From Nocardia amamiensis NBRC 102102 (GTDB lineage Bacteria; Actinomycetota; Actinomycetes; Mycobacteriales; Mycobacteriaceae): a stretch of 35,752 nt of DNA. The notes under the pieces were generated by a model. It saw nothing but the letters and a program-made list of their open reading frames with translations. It ran no database searches and was not told where the DNA came from. The stretch lies in the NCBI RefSeq assembly GCF_001612745.1, contig NZ_BDBA01000132.1, positions 1-35,752 of the forward strand. Direction: 5' to 3'. The translations under genes were made by a program, and so were the position numbers. Shown piece after piece: positions 15,515 to 22,866 of this stretch. Positions within the stretch are counted from its first letter, which is position 1. The number at the start of each line of letters is the position of its first letter.

Positions 15515-15751
15515 ATGTCGGCCCACTGCCAGGTCACCGGACGCAAGCCCGGCTTCGGCAAGTCCGTGTCGCACTCGCACAAGCGGACCAGCCGCCGCTG
15601 GAACCCCAACGTCCAGCGCAAGACCTACTACCTGCCCAGCGAAGGACGGCGCATCACACTGACCGTCTCCGCCAAGGGCATCAAGACCATCGACCGGGAC
15701 GGCATCGAGGCCGTGGTGGCCCGGATCCGGGCACGCGGCGACAAGATCTGA
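15515..15751 (+). CDS. rpmB: Ribosomal protein bL28, zinc-independent paralogue
   Basis: 78 residues: MSAHCQVTGRKPGFGKSVSH, then the bL28 core (NPNVQRKTYYLPSEGRRI, IKTIDRDGIEAVVARIR). Only one cysteine remains, so the paired cysteines of the zinc form are gone. It is the first gene of the rightward zinc-starvation operon rpmB-rpmG-rpsN-rpsR. The ATG follows GGAGGGAGTTCGC. The Zur-like box lies directly upstream. A second, cysteine-containing copy is expected elsewhere in the genome. Confidence 0.95.
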   Translation: MSAHCQVTGRKPGFGKSVSHSHKRTSRRWNPNVQRKTYYLPSEGRRITLTVSAKGIKTIDRDGIEAVVARIRARGDKI

Positions 15752-15762
15752 AGGAGCGACCC

Positions 15763-15933
15763 ATGGCGTCGAAATCGACCGACATCCGCCCGATCGTCAA
15801 GCTGAAGTCCACCGCAGGCACCGGGTACACCTACGTGACCCGCAAGAACCGCCGCAATGACCCCGATCGCCTGGTGCTGCGCAAATACGACCCGGTCGTG
15901 CGCAAGCACGTCGACTTCCGTGAGGAGCGCTGA
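15763..15933 (+). CDS. rpmG: Ribosomal protein bL33, cysteine-free paralogue
   Basis: 56 residues (MASKSTDIRPIVKLKSTAGT, then GYTYVTRKNRRNDPDRLVLR). The family core is clear and no cysteine is present, so this is the C-minus form. It begins 11 bases after rpmB behind AAGGAGCGACCC and ends one base before the rpsN start. It is part of the Zur-controlled set of spare ribosomal proteins. Confidence 0.95.
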   Translation: MASKSTDIRPIVKLKSTAGTGYTYVTRKNRRNDPDRLVLRKYDPVVRKHVDFREER

Positions 15934-15934
15934 G

Positions 15935-16240
15935 ATGGCCAAGAAGTCGAAGATCGCGCGCGACCAGCAACGCAGGGCGATCGTGGCGCGCTTCGCCGAA
16001 CGCCGCGCCGAGCTGAAGGAAATCATCCGGAAACCGGGCAGCTCGGACGCCGATCGGGCCTCCGCCCAGGCCGAACTGCGGCGCCAGCCGCGCGACGCCA
16101 GTCCGGTACGATTGCGCAATCGGGACGCCGCCGACGGACGACCGCGCGGTCATCTCCGGAAGTTCGGACTCTCCCGTGTGCGTGTGCGCGAGATGGCCCA
16201 CCGGGGCGAATTGCCCGGTGTGCACAAATCGAGCTGGTAG
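15935..16240 (+). CDS. rpsN: Ribosomal protein uS14, long zinc-independent form
   Basis: 101 residues, the length of the zinc-free uS14 class; the zinc-binding class has about 61. It starts MAKKSKIARDQQRRAIVARF and ends with the conserved RNA-binding part (PRGHLRKFGLSRVRVREMAH, then RGELPGVHKSSW). It contains no cysteine. It lies between rpmG and rpsR in the zinc-starvation operon and would replace the zinc form in the small subunit. Confidence 0.96.
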   Translation: MAKKSKIARDQQRRAIVARFAERRAELKEIIRKPGSSDADRASAQAELRRQPRDASPVRLRNRDAADGRPRGHLRKFGLSRVRVREMAHRGELPGVHKSSW

Positions 16241-16274
16241 ACAACCACTGATCTCGTGAGAAGGAACCCGTCAT

Positions 16275-16529
16275 ATGGCAGTCAAGCGAGCACCGTCGAA
16301 GAAGGTTCGCGCCGAGCAGGCCCGTCGCCCGAAGAAGAACCCGCTCATCGCCGCGGGTATCGAGACGGTCGACTACAAAGACGTGAACCTGCTGCGCACG
16401 TTCATCTCCGATCGCGGCAAGATCCGCAGCCGCCGGGTCACCGGGCTCACCCCGCAGCAGCAGCGCCAGGTCGCTGTCGCGGTGAAGAACGCCCGTGAGA
16501 TGGCGCTGCTGCCGTTCACCAGCCGGTAG
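16275..16529 (+). CDS. rpsR: Ribosomal protein bS18, cysteine-free paralogue
   Basis: 84 residues (KKNPLIAAGIETVDYKDVNL, then LRTFISDRGKIRSRRVTGL and a typical bS18 C-terminus with REMALLPFTSR). It has no cysteine. It is the last gene of the rightward unit, 34 bases after rpsN, and is followed within 50 bases by a very stable terminator hairpin. The ATG follows AAGGAACCCGTCAT. Confidence 0.95.
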   Translation: MAVKRAPSKKVRAEQARRPKKNPLIAAGIETVDYKDVNLLRTFISDRGKIRSRRVTGLTPQQQRQVAVAVKNAREMALLPFTSR

Positions 16530-16575
16530 GCCGGGCTTTCGAACGCGAGAGAACCTCGAGGACGTTCGGTTCACG

Positions 16576-16617
16576 CGGTCGTCGCAACACTCTCGATATG
16601 AGAGGTTGCGGCGACCG
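16576..16617 (+). terminator. Terminator hairpin after rpsR
   Basis: CGGTCGTCGCAAC pairs with GTTGCGGCGACCG (one G-U type mismatch). An inner CTCTC/GAGAG closes a GATAT loop, giving a stem of about 18 pairs. It is followed by GTCGTTTTCG. It ends the rpmB-rpmG-rpsN-rpsR transcript. Confidence 0.85.
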
Positions 16618-16904
16618 TGTCGTTTTCGAACGATTGTGGCCCAGTTCGGTGCCCGCCTGAGCAGGTTAGCCGGTGCCGGGTTGGCCAACTGGTCGGCGGA
16701 TATGTGCTTCGAACCGCAGGTATGCGTGATCGCCGATGGAGGGCCGTGTCGGCTGAGCACCGGTCAGAGGTCGAGGACCTGTTTCGAGGTGGGGATTCAT
16801 TGCCGTAGCCGCGGGTTTCGCCTGTCGGCGCGTGCAGTCGGGCTCGGGTGGCAGTGCGGAGGTAACCAACTGCCAGTGAGTACCGGTGCAGGGGTGGCTG
16901 GCCA

Positions 16905-17669
16905 CTACCGAGTGCCGGTGCGGGCGCGGTTGACGGTGTCGACGCGGGATCGGAGCTGGCGCATGAGTTCGTCGGCGGGACCAGGGGTAATGCTGAAATC
17001 CTCTTGATTGTGGTGGACCAGCAGGTAGCGGCCGTCGGTGGGGTAGTCGAGCCAGATGAGGGCGTGGCCGTCGTTGGTGGGGCGGGCGTCGTGGGCGGCG
17101 CCTGGGTAGACGGTGATCTCGCCGATGCTGGTGCGTGGACGGCGGAGGAATCGGTTGAGTTCTTCGATGGGCGATAGCCGGGTGGGGTGGCGCGTGTACA
17201 CCGGCTGGTCGAGGTCGGAGCGTCGGGCCGTGAACGGGTAGTGGTCTCCGCCTTGGCAGCGCGGTAGTTTCGCGGCGATCTGGGCGGCCAGCATGTTCGC
17301 TGAGCATTGGGTGATGATCACGTCGCGGCCGTGCTCGCGGTCGGGGCCGGGCAATTGCTGCGCGATCGTGGCGACCTGGCCCGCGAGACCTGCGTGGATG
17401 CGCACCACCTGGGCGTGGTTCGGGCCGTGGAAACCGTGGATTTCGATCCGTACGCGTGGTTGCAGCAGTGTGGTCAGTGCTCGGTGAAGCCGGTCGTCGA
17501 AGACGTTTTGCAACCGCTGTGCCGTGCGGGCGCGTAGCCGCTCGTAGTCGTCGCGGTGTTCGGTGAACTCCGGTCGGTAGCTCAAGGGATACGGCAGCCG
17601 GTCCCGTCCCATCGCGGACATGGCGAGAGTGAACGCGAAACCGTCCAGCTGCCAGCGGTTTTCGCTCAT
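16905..17669 (-). CDS. EspG-family ESX secretion-associated chaperone
   Basis: 254 residues resembling EspG proteins, the cytosolic chaperones that bind PE-PPE-type substrates and carry them to type VII secretion systems. Visible family-like parts are WQLDGFAFTLAMSAMGRDRL-type N-terminal text (with PYPL after it), the RIEIHGFHG strand, and the late GEITVYPGAAHDAR and GRYLLVHHNQ segments. It overlaps the stop of the PPE-like gene by four bases (ATGA), so chaperone and client are probably made together. No ESX membrane or ATPase genes are in the window. The 235 bases between its end and the rpsR terminator show only weak inverted repeats. Confidence 0.8.
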   Translation of the reverse strand: MSENRWQLDGFAFTLAMSAMGRDRLPYPLSYRPEFTEHRDDYERLRARTAQRLQNVFDDRLHRALTTLLQPRVRIEIHGFHGPNHAQVVRIHAGLAGQVATIAQQLPGPDREHGRDVIITQCSANMLAAQIAAKLPRCQGGDHYPFTARRSDLDQPVYTRHPTRLSPIEELNRFLRRPRTSIGEITVYPGAAHDARPTNDGHALIWLDYPTDGRYLLVHHNQEDFSITPGPADELMRQLRSRVDTVNRARTGTR

Positions 17670-18994
17670 CCGCCGATGACTCCGCCCGGCGGCAGCACGC
17701 GGGGCTGCTCGCCGAGCAGTTCGGTGGTGCGGTCCTGCACCAGGTAGCTGGGACTGGTGTGCTCCTCGTCGTCTTCGCCCTTGCCTCGTGCGGCAGCGGG
17801 CATCCCGAATCCGGGCATGCCCGGCCGCCCGGCCTGGGGATTTCCCGTCCTGGTTCCCGTTGCACTCGGGACGGTCGGCCCGGCCGGTTTGCCGGGGATG
17901 CTCTTACCCGGGCCGGGGGTCGGCATGCCGGGGATGCCCGGCGAACCGGGGCTCGATGTGGTGAGGTGCGGTGTGCTGGGGTTCGGTGTATTCGGGCGGC
18001 CGACCGGGTCCTCCAGGTAGTTCTGGGGGACGGTCTGTGGCGCGCTGATGTTGGCTGGATTCGTGTCGGGCTGATACGCGTTCTGGTCGTCGGTGTTCTG
18101 CGGAGTGGCGCTGTTCGGGTCCGCAGGCTGTTGTCCGTTGGGATTGACTCCGTCCGGATTGGTACCGGTCGGGTAATTCGACGTGGGATTGCTGGCGGGA
18201 ACTGGTCCGGACGGCGACGGGGGCTGGTCGCCGGACTTGCTGACCGGGTTGTACGGCTCGGGCAGCAGCGGGGTGCGCCCGTCGACCTGCAAGACACCCG
18301 GCTGGTAAATCGTGCTCATCACATCCTGGGCATGCGCCTCAGCCTCATTCGCGCGATGCTTCGAAAGCTTCAGCACACCATTGCCCGGGATGTGTCCCAG
18401 GAACTCGCCGAGGGCGTTCACATTCTCCGGCGGCGCGACCGAGCGCTTGGCCTGATCGAGGTAGCCCTGCATGAGGTCGATACCGTTCGCGACCATCTCA
18501 AAGCCGACGGCCAACTTCTTGAACTCATCCGAGTAGGTGCGGGTGGCCTCCATCGCGGCATTGGCGGCTTTGCCGGTCCACAGTGTGGCGATGTCTTCAT
18601 CGACACCTTTGCGGAAGTCTTCGATCAGGGCGGTACCTTGATCGGTCAGCCGCCGCCAGCCGTCGGCACCCGCGTTGATATCGGCCTGTTCGACACCCTT
18701 GGCCCCGCCATGACCGTTCAGTGCGTTCCAGATCTGCTCGTGCGACCAGGTCTCGAACGCCTCAGGCGCGAGGATCTCGTTCGGCGCGGGCTGGTGGTAC
18801 TGCGGATCGAGCCTGCCCCACTCGTTCTCGATGATCTGCCGATCGGCTCTCCAGAAGTCATCGGCGTCCTGGCGGAGATCGGCGTCCCGGTCATTGTTCT
18901 GATTCGACTGGGTGTGCGCATCGATCACGATGCCCGCCCCAGGCCCGGCGACGACGTTGATGACGCCCTTGGCGACGTCGAGTGGGTTCACCAT
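17666..18994 (-). CDS. PPE-like/WXG-type ESX substrate with Pro/Gly-rich tail
   Basis: 442 residues. The N-terminal 210 or so are helical and carry a W-T-G turn in ATLWTGKAANAAMEA (near residue 138), the mark of WXG100/PPE-type helical hairpins. Residues about 235-442 are low complexity, rich in Pro, Gly, Asn and Ser (for example PGSPGIPGMPTPGPGKS). No PE partner gene lies next to it and I saw no clear YxxxD/E export motif. The ATG at 18994 follows AGGAGG at a seven-base spacing; the longer open frame upstream to 19156 is not coding. It is coupled to the espG-like gene downstream. Its promoter region is a near copy of that of the DUF3558 gene at 22086-22631. Confidence 0.78.
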   Translation of the reverse strand: MVNPLDVAKGVINVVAGPGAGIVIDAHTQSNQNNDRDADLRQDADDFWRADRQIIENEWGRLDPQYHQPAPNEILAPEAFETWSHEQIWNALNGHGGAKGVEQADINAGADGWRRLTDQGTALIEDFRKGVDEDIATLWTGKAANAAMEATRTYSDEFKKLAVGFEMVANGIDLMQGYLDQAKRSVAPPENVNALGEFLGHIPGNGVLKLSKHRANEAEAHAQDVMSTIYQPGVLQVDGRTPLLPEPYNPVSKSGDQPPSPSGPVPASNPTSNYPTGTNPDGVNPNGQQPADPNSATPQNTDDQNAYQPDTNPANISAPQTVPQNYLEDPVGRPNTPNPSTPHLTTSSPGSPGIPGMPTPGPGKSIPGKPAGPTVPSATGTRTGNPQAGRPGMPGFGMPAAARGKGEDDEEHTSPSYLVQDRTTELLGEQPRVLPPGGVIGG

Positions 18995-19010
18995 CAGCCT
19001 GCCTCCTGGG

Positions 19011-19040
19011 TCAGGGTGTTCGGACGTCGGCGGTGCGCAT
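19011..19040 (-). pseudogene. Nine-codon leader ORF, remnant of a DUF3558 gene start
   Basis: It reads MRTADVRTP then stop. The first five codons (M-R-T-A-D) and the sequence upstream match the start of the DUF3558 lipoprotein gene at 22631. After that the similarity ends. It stops 16 bases before the PPE-like ATG. It may act as an upstream ORF or simply be debris of a duplication. Confidence 0.6.
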
Positions 19041-19119
19041 GGTTCTCCTGGCGTCCGCGTCGGATTTTCCCCGTCACAACTATAGGACGCAGGGGTCCCC
19101 GGCTCGGTTCCATCCGATT
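19022..19119 (-). repeat. Duplicated promoter/5' module, copy A
   Basis: About 98 bases that match 22613-22709 at roughly 85 percent by eye. Conserved blocks in the minus direction are GGAACCGAG, CTGCGTCCTATAGT, GACGGGGAAA, TCCGACGC and ATGCGCACCGCCGACGT. TATAGT is a likely -10 element. Copy A stands before the PPE-like/espG-like pair. Confidence 0.8.
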
Positions 19120-19287
19120 CCGCAGACACCGGCGGGAGTAAGCCCGGCCCGAGCATCGTGTAGCCCGAGCGGTGCCCGGGCCGGATGGTTCCGCCGAGCT
19201 GGGCGGAACCGTCCGTCGGCGACGCCAGAGTGCGTGCCGGACGAGGGACGTGGCTTTCCCAGGACCGGCCGCGAGCGCCAGCGTGGT

Positions 19288-19509
19288 CTACGGATCGAGG
19301 AACAGGCGCTCACAAGGAAGGCGCGGCAACCCTGTTGTCTCGCCGGGCATTACGTTCACCGCGTCGGCACGGTGGCGGGTCCGGTGGTCGTGGATGAACG
19401 ACAGGGCGGCGGTCAAACAGGCAGCAAAGTCGAATCTGACACCGTGCAGGAAGACGCTGAGATGTACGTCCGGCTCGTCGGGGAGCGGGGAATCGTTCGC
19501 GCCCATCAT
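19288..19509 (-). CDS. Small hypothetical protein, third of an overlapping trio
   Basis: 73 residues starting MMGANDSPLPDEPDVHL, with a middle FAACLTAALSFIHDHRTRHR. The start ATG overlaps the stop of the gene at 19506-19784 (ATGATG with TGA inside), so translation is probably coupled. The codons have the high third-position GC expected of real genes here. There is no signal peptide or membrane segment, and I do not recognise the family. It would be the last gene of a minus-strand operon that starts at 20256. Confidence 0.5.
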   Translation of the reverse strand: MMGANDSPLPDEPDVHLSVFLHGVRFDFAACLTAALSFIHDHRTRHRADAVNVMPGETTGLPRLPCERLFLDP

Positions 19510-19784
19510 TGCTCGCTACTGCACCGAGCCGCGTCGGTGTCGATGACTTCGTCCGACATCCCAGGCAGGTCGGTGCGGTCGTCGACAACGCGGACTCCGG
19601 TCCATGGGCAGCGTCCGCCCTCAGCGCGTTCGTGTTCGGTGAGTTTGCCATCATCCAGCCGAACCCAGGTTGTGCAGTAGCGCGATGGGCAAGCCACCTC
19701 GACCAGCGCGTTCATGTACGGGTCGACCTTGGCGAATCCGCAGTGCGACCACAGAATCCACGGCCCGCGATCGTGGTCACACAC
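19506..19784 (-). CDS. Small cysteine-containing hypothetical protein
   Basis: 92 residues from a GTG at 19784 that overlaps the stop of the preceding gene by eight bases. The cysteines (MCDHD, WSHCGF, ACPSRYC, GRCPW, ARC) suggest a small zinc-ribbon-like fold, but spacing is irregular. The sequence WVRLDDGKLTEHERAEGGRC looks globular. The open frame extends upstream inside the preceding gene, but the coupled GTG is the better start. It lies in a three-gene overlapping operon divergent from the XRE-DUF5753 regulator. The function is unknown. Confidence 0.55.
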   Translation of the reverse strand: MCDHDRGPWILWSHCGFAKVDPYMNALVEVACPSRYCTTWVRLDDGKLTEHERAEGGRCPWTGVRVVDDRTDLPGMSDEVIDTDAARCSSEQ

Positions 19785-20256
19785 GCGCCACCGTCCGATG
19801 CCTTCCCGGCCCGGCGCAGGCGCGGATGGCGTCGACCACGGCGAGGCCCGACGGGCGGTACATGCAACGCGGCGGCTCCACCCAGTGACGGAACCCCGCA
19901 CACTCATCAGCGGGCGAAGGGAGCGCGATAGTGCCGCCGTCGCGGACTACCGAGACGTTCAAGCGGAACAGCTCGGCGAACAAGCTGACCTCGTCCGGCA
20001 GATTCGGCCGGATCAGATAGCTCCATCTGCGCGACCGGGGGTGGGACAGAATCGGACCGAGATCAATCCCCCGGCGCTGCATTTCGATCTTCACGGCCCG
20101 CCCCAGAGGTTCGGGCATGATCAATGCCCCCACGTGTGTCGCAGGCATAATAATGCGCCCCAGGTGCGGCGGATCTATGACGGCGGGCAAATCGCACACG
20201 CGCCGATAAAAGTGACACCGCTTCAGAGGCGTATCACCAAAAGGTATGTGGTTCAA
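19777..20256 (-). CDS. Uncharacterised actinobacterial protein next to XRE/DUF397
   Basis: 159 residues. The start is a TTG at 20256 preceded by AGGGGAGCACTG, a strong binding site that decides against later ATGs. Recognisable text includes HVGALIMPEPLGRAVKIEMQ, GPILSHPRSRRWSYLIRPNL, FAELFRLNVSVV and ALPSPADECAGFRHWVEPP. I recall similar short proteins beside XRE/DUF397 genes in actinobacteria, but no function is known to me. It is divergent from the XRE gene across 236 bases and heads a trio of overlapping genes. Confidence 0.7.
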   Translation of the reverse strand: MNHIPFGDTPLKRCHFYRRVCDLPAVIDPPHLGRIIMPATHVGALIMPEPLGRAVKIEMQRRGIDLGPILSHPRSRRWSYLIRPNLPDEVSLFAELFRLNVSVVRDGGTIALPSPADECAGFRHWVEPPRCMYRPSGLAVVDAIRACAGPGRHRTVARV

Positions 20257-20492
20257 CAGTGCTCCCCTGCTCCCTTAGCTGAAGGTATCGCCCGGCCCCC
20301 GAAGCGGAGTCCCGATGACGGAGAAGAGCCGTCTCTCCGGACGCAAACACAGGACACCACGGCGCTTCTACCTGCACGAGACTTCGCTGAGTATTCAAAA
20401 CAACTCACTCAAAACCCCACGAAGAAGTTCGAACCGGGGGCATCATGTGTTCAGGATCAAGGGGTTTCGCATTCAGAATCGAGGTGCATCAG

Positions 20493-21383
20493 ATGCCTGA
20501 GAACGGGTCGCCGACGCTACTGCGCCGCCAGTTGGGTCGCTTCCTGCGTGAACGACGCGAAGCGTGCGGACTGACCATCGCCCTTGCGGCGCAGGCAGTT
20601 CAGCTGAGTCCAGCTGCACTGCAACGACTCGAGACCGGACGCCCACAAAAACTACGCAAGCAAGATGTGCGGGCGTTGTGCGAGTCGTACGAGGTAGACC
20701 CGGAGGAGATGGAGAAGGCTATCGATCTCGCCGCACAGGCGGCGAAAGACCCGGAGGTCACCACCCTGGGCGGGCTGTTCTCCAACGCGTTCAACATGTA
20801 CGTAGGGATGGAGCAATCGGCACGCAACCTCGTGACCTATCAAGAGCAGATCCCTGGACTACTGCAAACCGCGGACTACGCGCGGGCAACGTTCAGCGCG
20901 TTTCCGGGCTACGACAGCCCAGACGACATCGAACGGCGGGTTGATGTTCGGCTGAGACGGCAAGCTATGGTCACCCGGAAGTCCAATCCGCTGGCAATCG
21001 AGGTTCTGCTGCACCAATCCGCCCTGCATCGCGCCGTCGGTGGACCTCAGGTGATGTCACCACAACTCATGTATCTTGCCGAGGTCGGCAAGCTACCCAA
21101 CGTGACGCTGCGTGTTCATCCCTACTCGGCCGGGATGACCTGGGGTTTCCTACATGGCCCGTTTGTGATACTGGGGTTCGGAACCGACCGCAGAGGCAAG
21201 CAGATCGAGCCACCCGTTGTCTACGTCGAAGGGCGGGTGAGCAGCGATCTGTACGTAGACAAGCCCGAGGAGGTGCAACGCTACTATAAGTTGGCTGACG
21301 CCATCCGGGCCGATGCACTGGACGAGACACGAACGCGAGACCTGCTTCGTCAGGCGGCAAGGGAGTATGAGCGTGGACGTTGA
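20493..21383 (+). CDS. XRE-family regulator with DUF5753 domain
   Basis: 296 residues. An N-terminal helix-turn-helix (LGRFLRERREACGLTIALAA, then AVQLSPAALQRLETGR, about residues 10-50) is followed by a DUF5753 domain (VTYQEQIPGLLQTADYARA, IEVLLHQSALHRAVGG, VTLRVHPYSAGM, VVYVEGRVSSDLYVDKPEEV). These proteins usually come with a DUF397 partner, as here, and are widespread in actinobacteria as pairs linked to development and proposed toxin-antitoxin-like control. The ATG at 20493 follows GAGGTGCATCAG; an open frame runs back to 20445 without a better start. The 3' end overlaps the DUF397 gene. Confidence 0.93.
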   Translation: MPENGSPTLLRRQLGRFLRERREACGLTIALAAQAVQLSPAALQRLETGRPQKLRKQDVRALCESYEVDPEEMEKAIDLAAQAAKDPEVTTLGGLFSNAFNMYVGMEQSARNLVTYQEQIPGLLQTADYARATFSAFPGYDSPDDIERRVDVRLRRQAMVTRKSNPLAIEVLLHQSALHRAVGGPQVMSPQLMYLAEVGKLPNVTLRVHPYSAGMTWGFLHGPFVILGFGTDRRGKQIEPPVVYVEGRVSSDLYVDKPEEVQRYYKLADAIRADALDETRTRDLLRQAAREYERGR

Positions 21384-21579
21384 CCTAACTGGGGCACGCT
21401 GGTTCAAAAGCAGCCACAGCGAGAGCGGTTCCCAGTGCGTGGAGGTCGCATTTCTCGACGCGGGCATGATTGGTGTGCGCGATTCCAAGAACCCGACAGG
21501 CCCGGCCCTGGTGTTCACCCCTGGCGAGTGGGATGCCTTCACCGCGGGCGTCACCGACGGTGAGTTCAACCGCAAGTAG
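21367..21579 (+). CDS. DUF397 protein
   Basis: 70 residues with the DUF397 signature: GARWFKSSHSESGSQCVEVA, then VRDSKNPTGPALVFTPGEWD and FTAGVTDGEF. It overlaps the end of the XRE gene, so the two are coupled. The ATG at 21367 sits very close to AAGGGAG. The GTG two codons later (21373) has better spacing and could be the true start. DUF397 proteins are small partners of XRE-DUF5753 regulators. The gene ends just before a bidirectional terminator. Confidence 0.93.
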   Translation: MSVDVDLTGARWFKSSHSESGSQCVEVAFLDAGMIGVRDSKNPTGPALVFTPGEWDAFTAGVTDGEFNRK

Positions 21580-21589
21580 CCGAAAGCAG

Positions 21590-21631
21590 GAAGGCCCTGC
21601 CCTCGTTCAGATTTCGAGGCGCAGGGCCTTC
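21590..21631. terminator. Bidirectional terminator between convergent genes
   Basis: GAAGGCCCTGC-c-CTCG pairs with CGAGGc-GCAGGGCCTTC (one small bulge) around a TTCAGATTT-type loop. It lies 10 bases after the DUF397 stop and touches the stop codon of the minus-strand gene at 21630. It can serve both strands. Confidence 0.8.
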
Positions 21632-22034
21632 AGCGTATCTCCCCGGTTTGGGTATCAATCCGGGTGCCCGCAGCCTCATCGGTAGCCTGAAGTTTGCCAA
21701 TCGCGGCAGCGTAGGTGTCGTGCATCATCTGGACGACCTCGATGTGCTGCTGAAGTCGGGCAACGGCGGAGTCATTGGCGTCGTGTGAACCGCCGCCATC
21801 TGCCTTCCGCTCGAACTTGACCTTCATGATCTTCGCGGATGGCAGGTCGCCGTAACCCGACAGGTAGGCAAGTTGAGCGGCGTCTGTCTTCATATCTTGC
21901 AACCCAGCAAGAAGGGTCTCACAGCGTCGTCTCAGAGCTTCCCCGATGCCCTCTTCCATCTGGAATTCGCCCTCGATGGCCTCCTGTTTGAGTTGCTGCC
22001 AGCGCCGCATCTCGCCTTGCAGATTGTCTGTCAT
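21630..22034 (-). CDS. Hypothetical helical protein downstream of DUF3558 lipoprotein
   Basis: 134 residues, largely helical and charged (MTDNLQGEMRRWQQLKQEAI, ALRRRCETLLAGLQDMKTDA, HIEVVQMMHDTYAAAIGKLQ). The size and helical pattern are loosely like ESX-associated small proteins, but there is no WXG motif. The ATG at 22034 follows GGGGAGAACAAC. It lies 51 bases after the DUF3558 gene on the same strand and probably shares its transcript. There is no signal peptide. The function is unknown. Confidence 0.75.
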   Translation of the reverse strand: MTDNLQGEMRRWQQLKQEAIEGEFQMEEGIGEALRRRCETLLAGLQDMKTDAAQLAYLSGYGDLPSAKIMKVKFERKADGGGSHDANDSAVARLQQHIEVVQMMHDTYAAAIGKLQATDEAAGTRIDTQTGEIR

Positions 22035-22085
22035 GTTGTTCTCCCCTACATGGACTGAAAGCGGCCGGATTCAGATCCGCTTCCG

Positions 22086-22631
22086 TCACTTGGGCAAGCT
22101 GGGCTCGAGGTCTCTTGCATGCTCGGCAGCCAGATCACATCGATCGTGAGTGATCGGTTTGGAGGCGCGCCAGCTCGCACTGATTACGAACATGCCCTGT
22201 TCCGCAGGTATCGCCACTCGACAGGTCTCGCCACGCGTATCGGTTTTATCCTGATGGATCAAACCTGTGCGCGGGCCGATCATTACGTCTCGGAAACCGG
22301 TCTCCCGGTCGTTTGCCCGGGTCTCGTCCACGGTATGGCTGCTAGAGGCCACATCCACGCGATAAGGAAGGTCTGTCGAGGACCACGCGCAGATACGCCA
22401 TGACGTCGGACCCTCGGGCGCATCTGTGACGACGTGCTTCGTTGCTGGATCAAGGCCCGTAGCGCGCAGGACATCGTCGCTGAGCTGCGTGCACGGGTTG
22501 AAGATCTGGATATCGCCCGCGGACTTGCTTGTCGTGGTGGCGGTTCCGTCCATAGTCGACCCGCAGCCAGTGACCAGTGCCAGCACAGCGGCACCACCGA
22601 GCACGGCGCGAAGGACGTCGGCGGTGCGCAT
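22086..22631 (-). CDS. DUF3558-type lipoprotein
   Basis: 181 residues with a lipoprotein signal (MRTADVLRAVLGGAAVLALV-TGC; lipobox LVTGC with Cys about residue 24). The domain has the usual DUF3558 features: FNPCTQLSDDVLRATGLDP, WRICAW and a late conserved Cys pattern. It is exported and anchored in the membrane; the role is unknown. The ATG at 22631 follows GGGAGAGCT; an upstream ATG at 22646 has no binding site. The promoter region and first codons are duplicated at 19022-19119. It is followed by the helical gene at 21630-22034. Confidence 0.85.
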   Translation of the reverse strand: MRTADVLRAVLGGAAVLALVTGCGSTMDGTATTTSKSAGDIQIFNPCTQLSDDVLRATGLDPATKHVVTDAPEGPTSWRICAWSSTDLPYRVDVASSSHTVDETRANDRETGFRDVMIGPRTGLIHQDKTDTRGETCRVAIPAEQGMFVISASWRASKPITHDRCDLAAEHARDLEPSLPK

Positions 22632-22709
22632 AGCTCTCCCTGGCATCGGCGTCGGATTTCCCCGTCACCACTATAGGACGCAGCACTACCCGCCTCGGTT
22701 CCGTCCGAT
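22613..22709 (-). repeat. Duplicated promoter/5' module, copy B
   Basis: The partner of 19022-19119, covering the DUF3558 gene start, its leader, a TATAGT -10 candidate and a GGAACCGAG block further upstream. Here the downstream gene is intact, so this copy is likely the original type. Confidence 0.8.
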
Positions 22710-22866
22710 CCAACAACACGCCCGACTGGGTGCGCCGGGGGCGATTGCGGCAGGAAAGGCTCGTCGGGATGGCATTGGCCGATGCCGTAGCGGCGGCCGC
22801 TGCTGGGCTCAGTGCCTGGCGAACTGGATGGGTGCACCGTCTGCAACGTCGCGACGGCCCAGCGCG

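Noticed and set aside
16666..18297. 543-codon minus-strand frame overlapping espG-like and PPE-like genes
   Set aside because: It shares the strand but is in another frame. Its composition is Pro/Arg/Thr-rich and it lacks a start signal, while the overlapping genes have family motifs and coupled starts.
20315..20500. 61-codon plus-strand frame ending over the XRE start
   Set aside because: A weak GGAG precedes the ATG, but the product is basic with poor codon use and lies in the divergent promoter region. It is not convincing without conservation.
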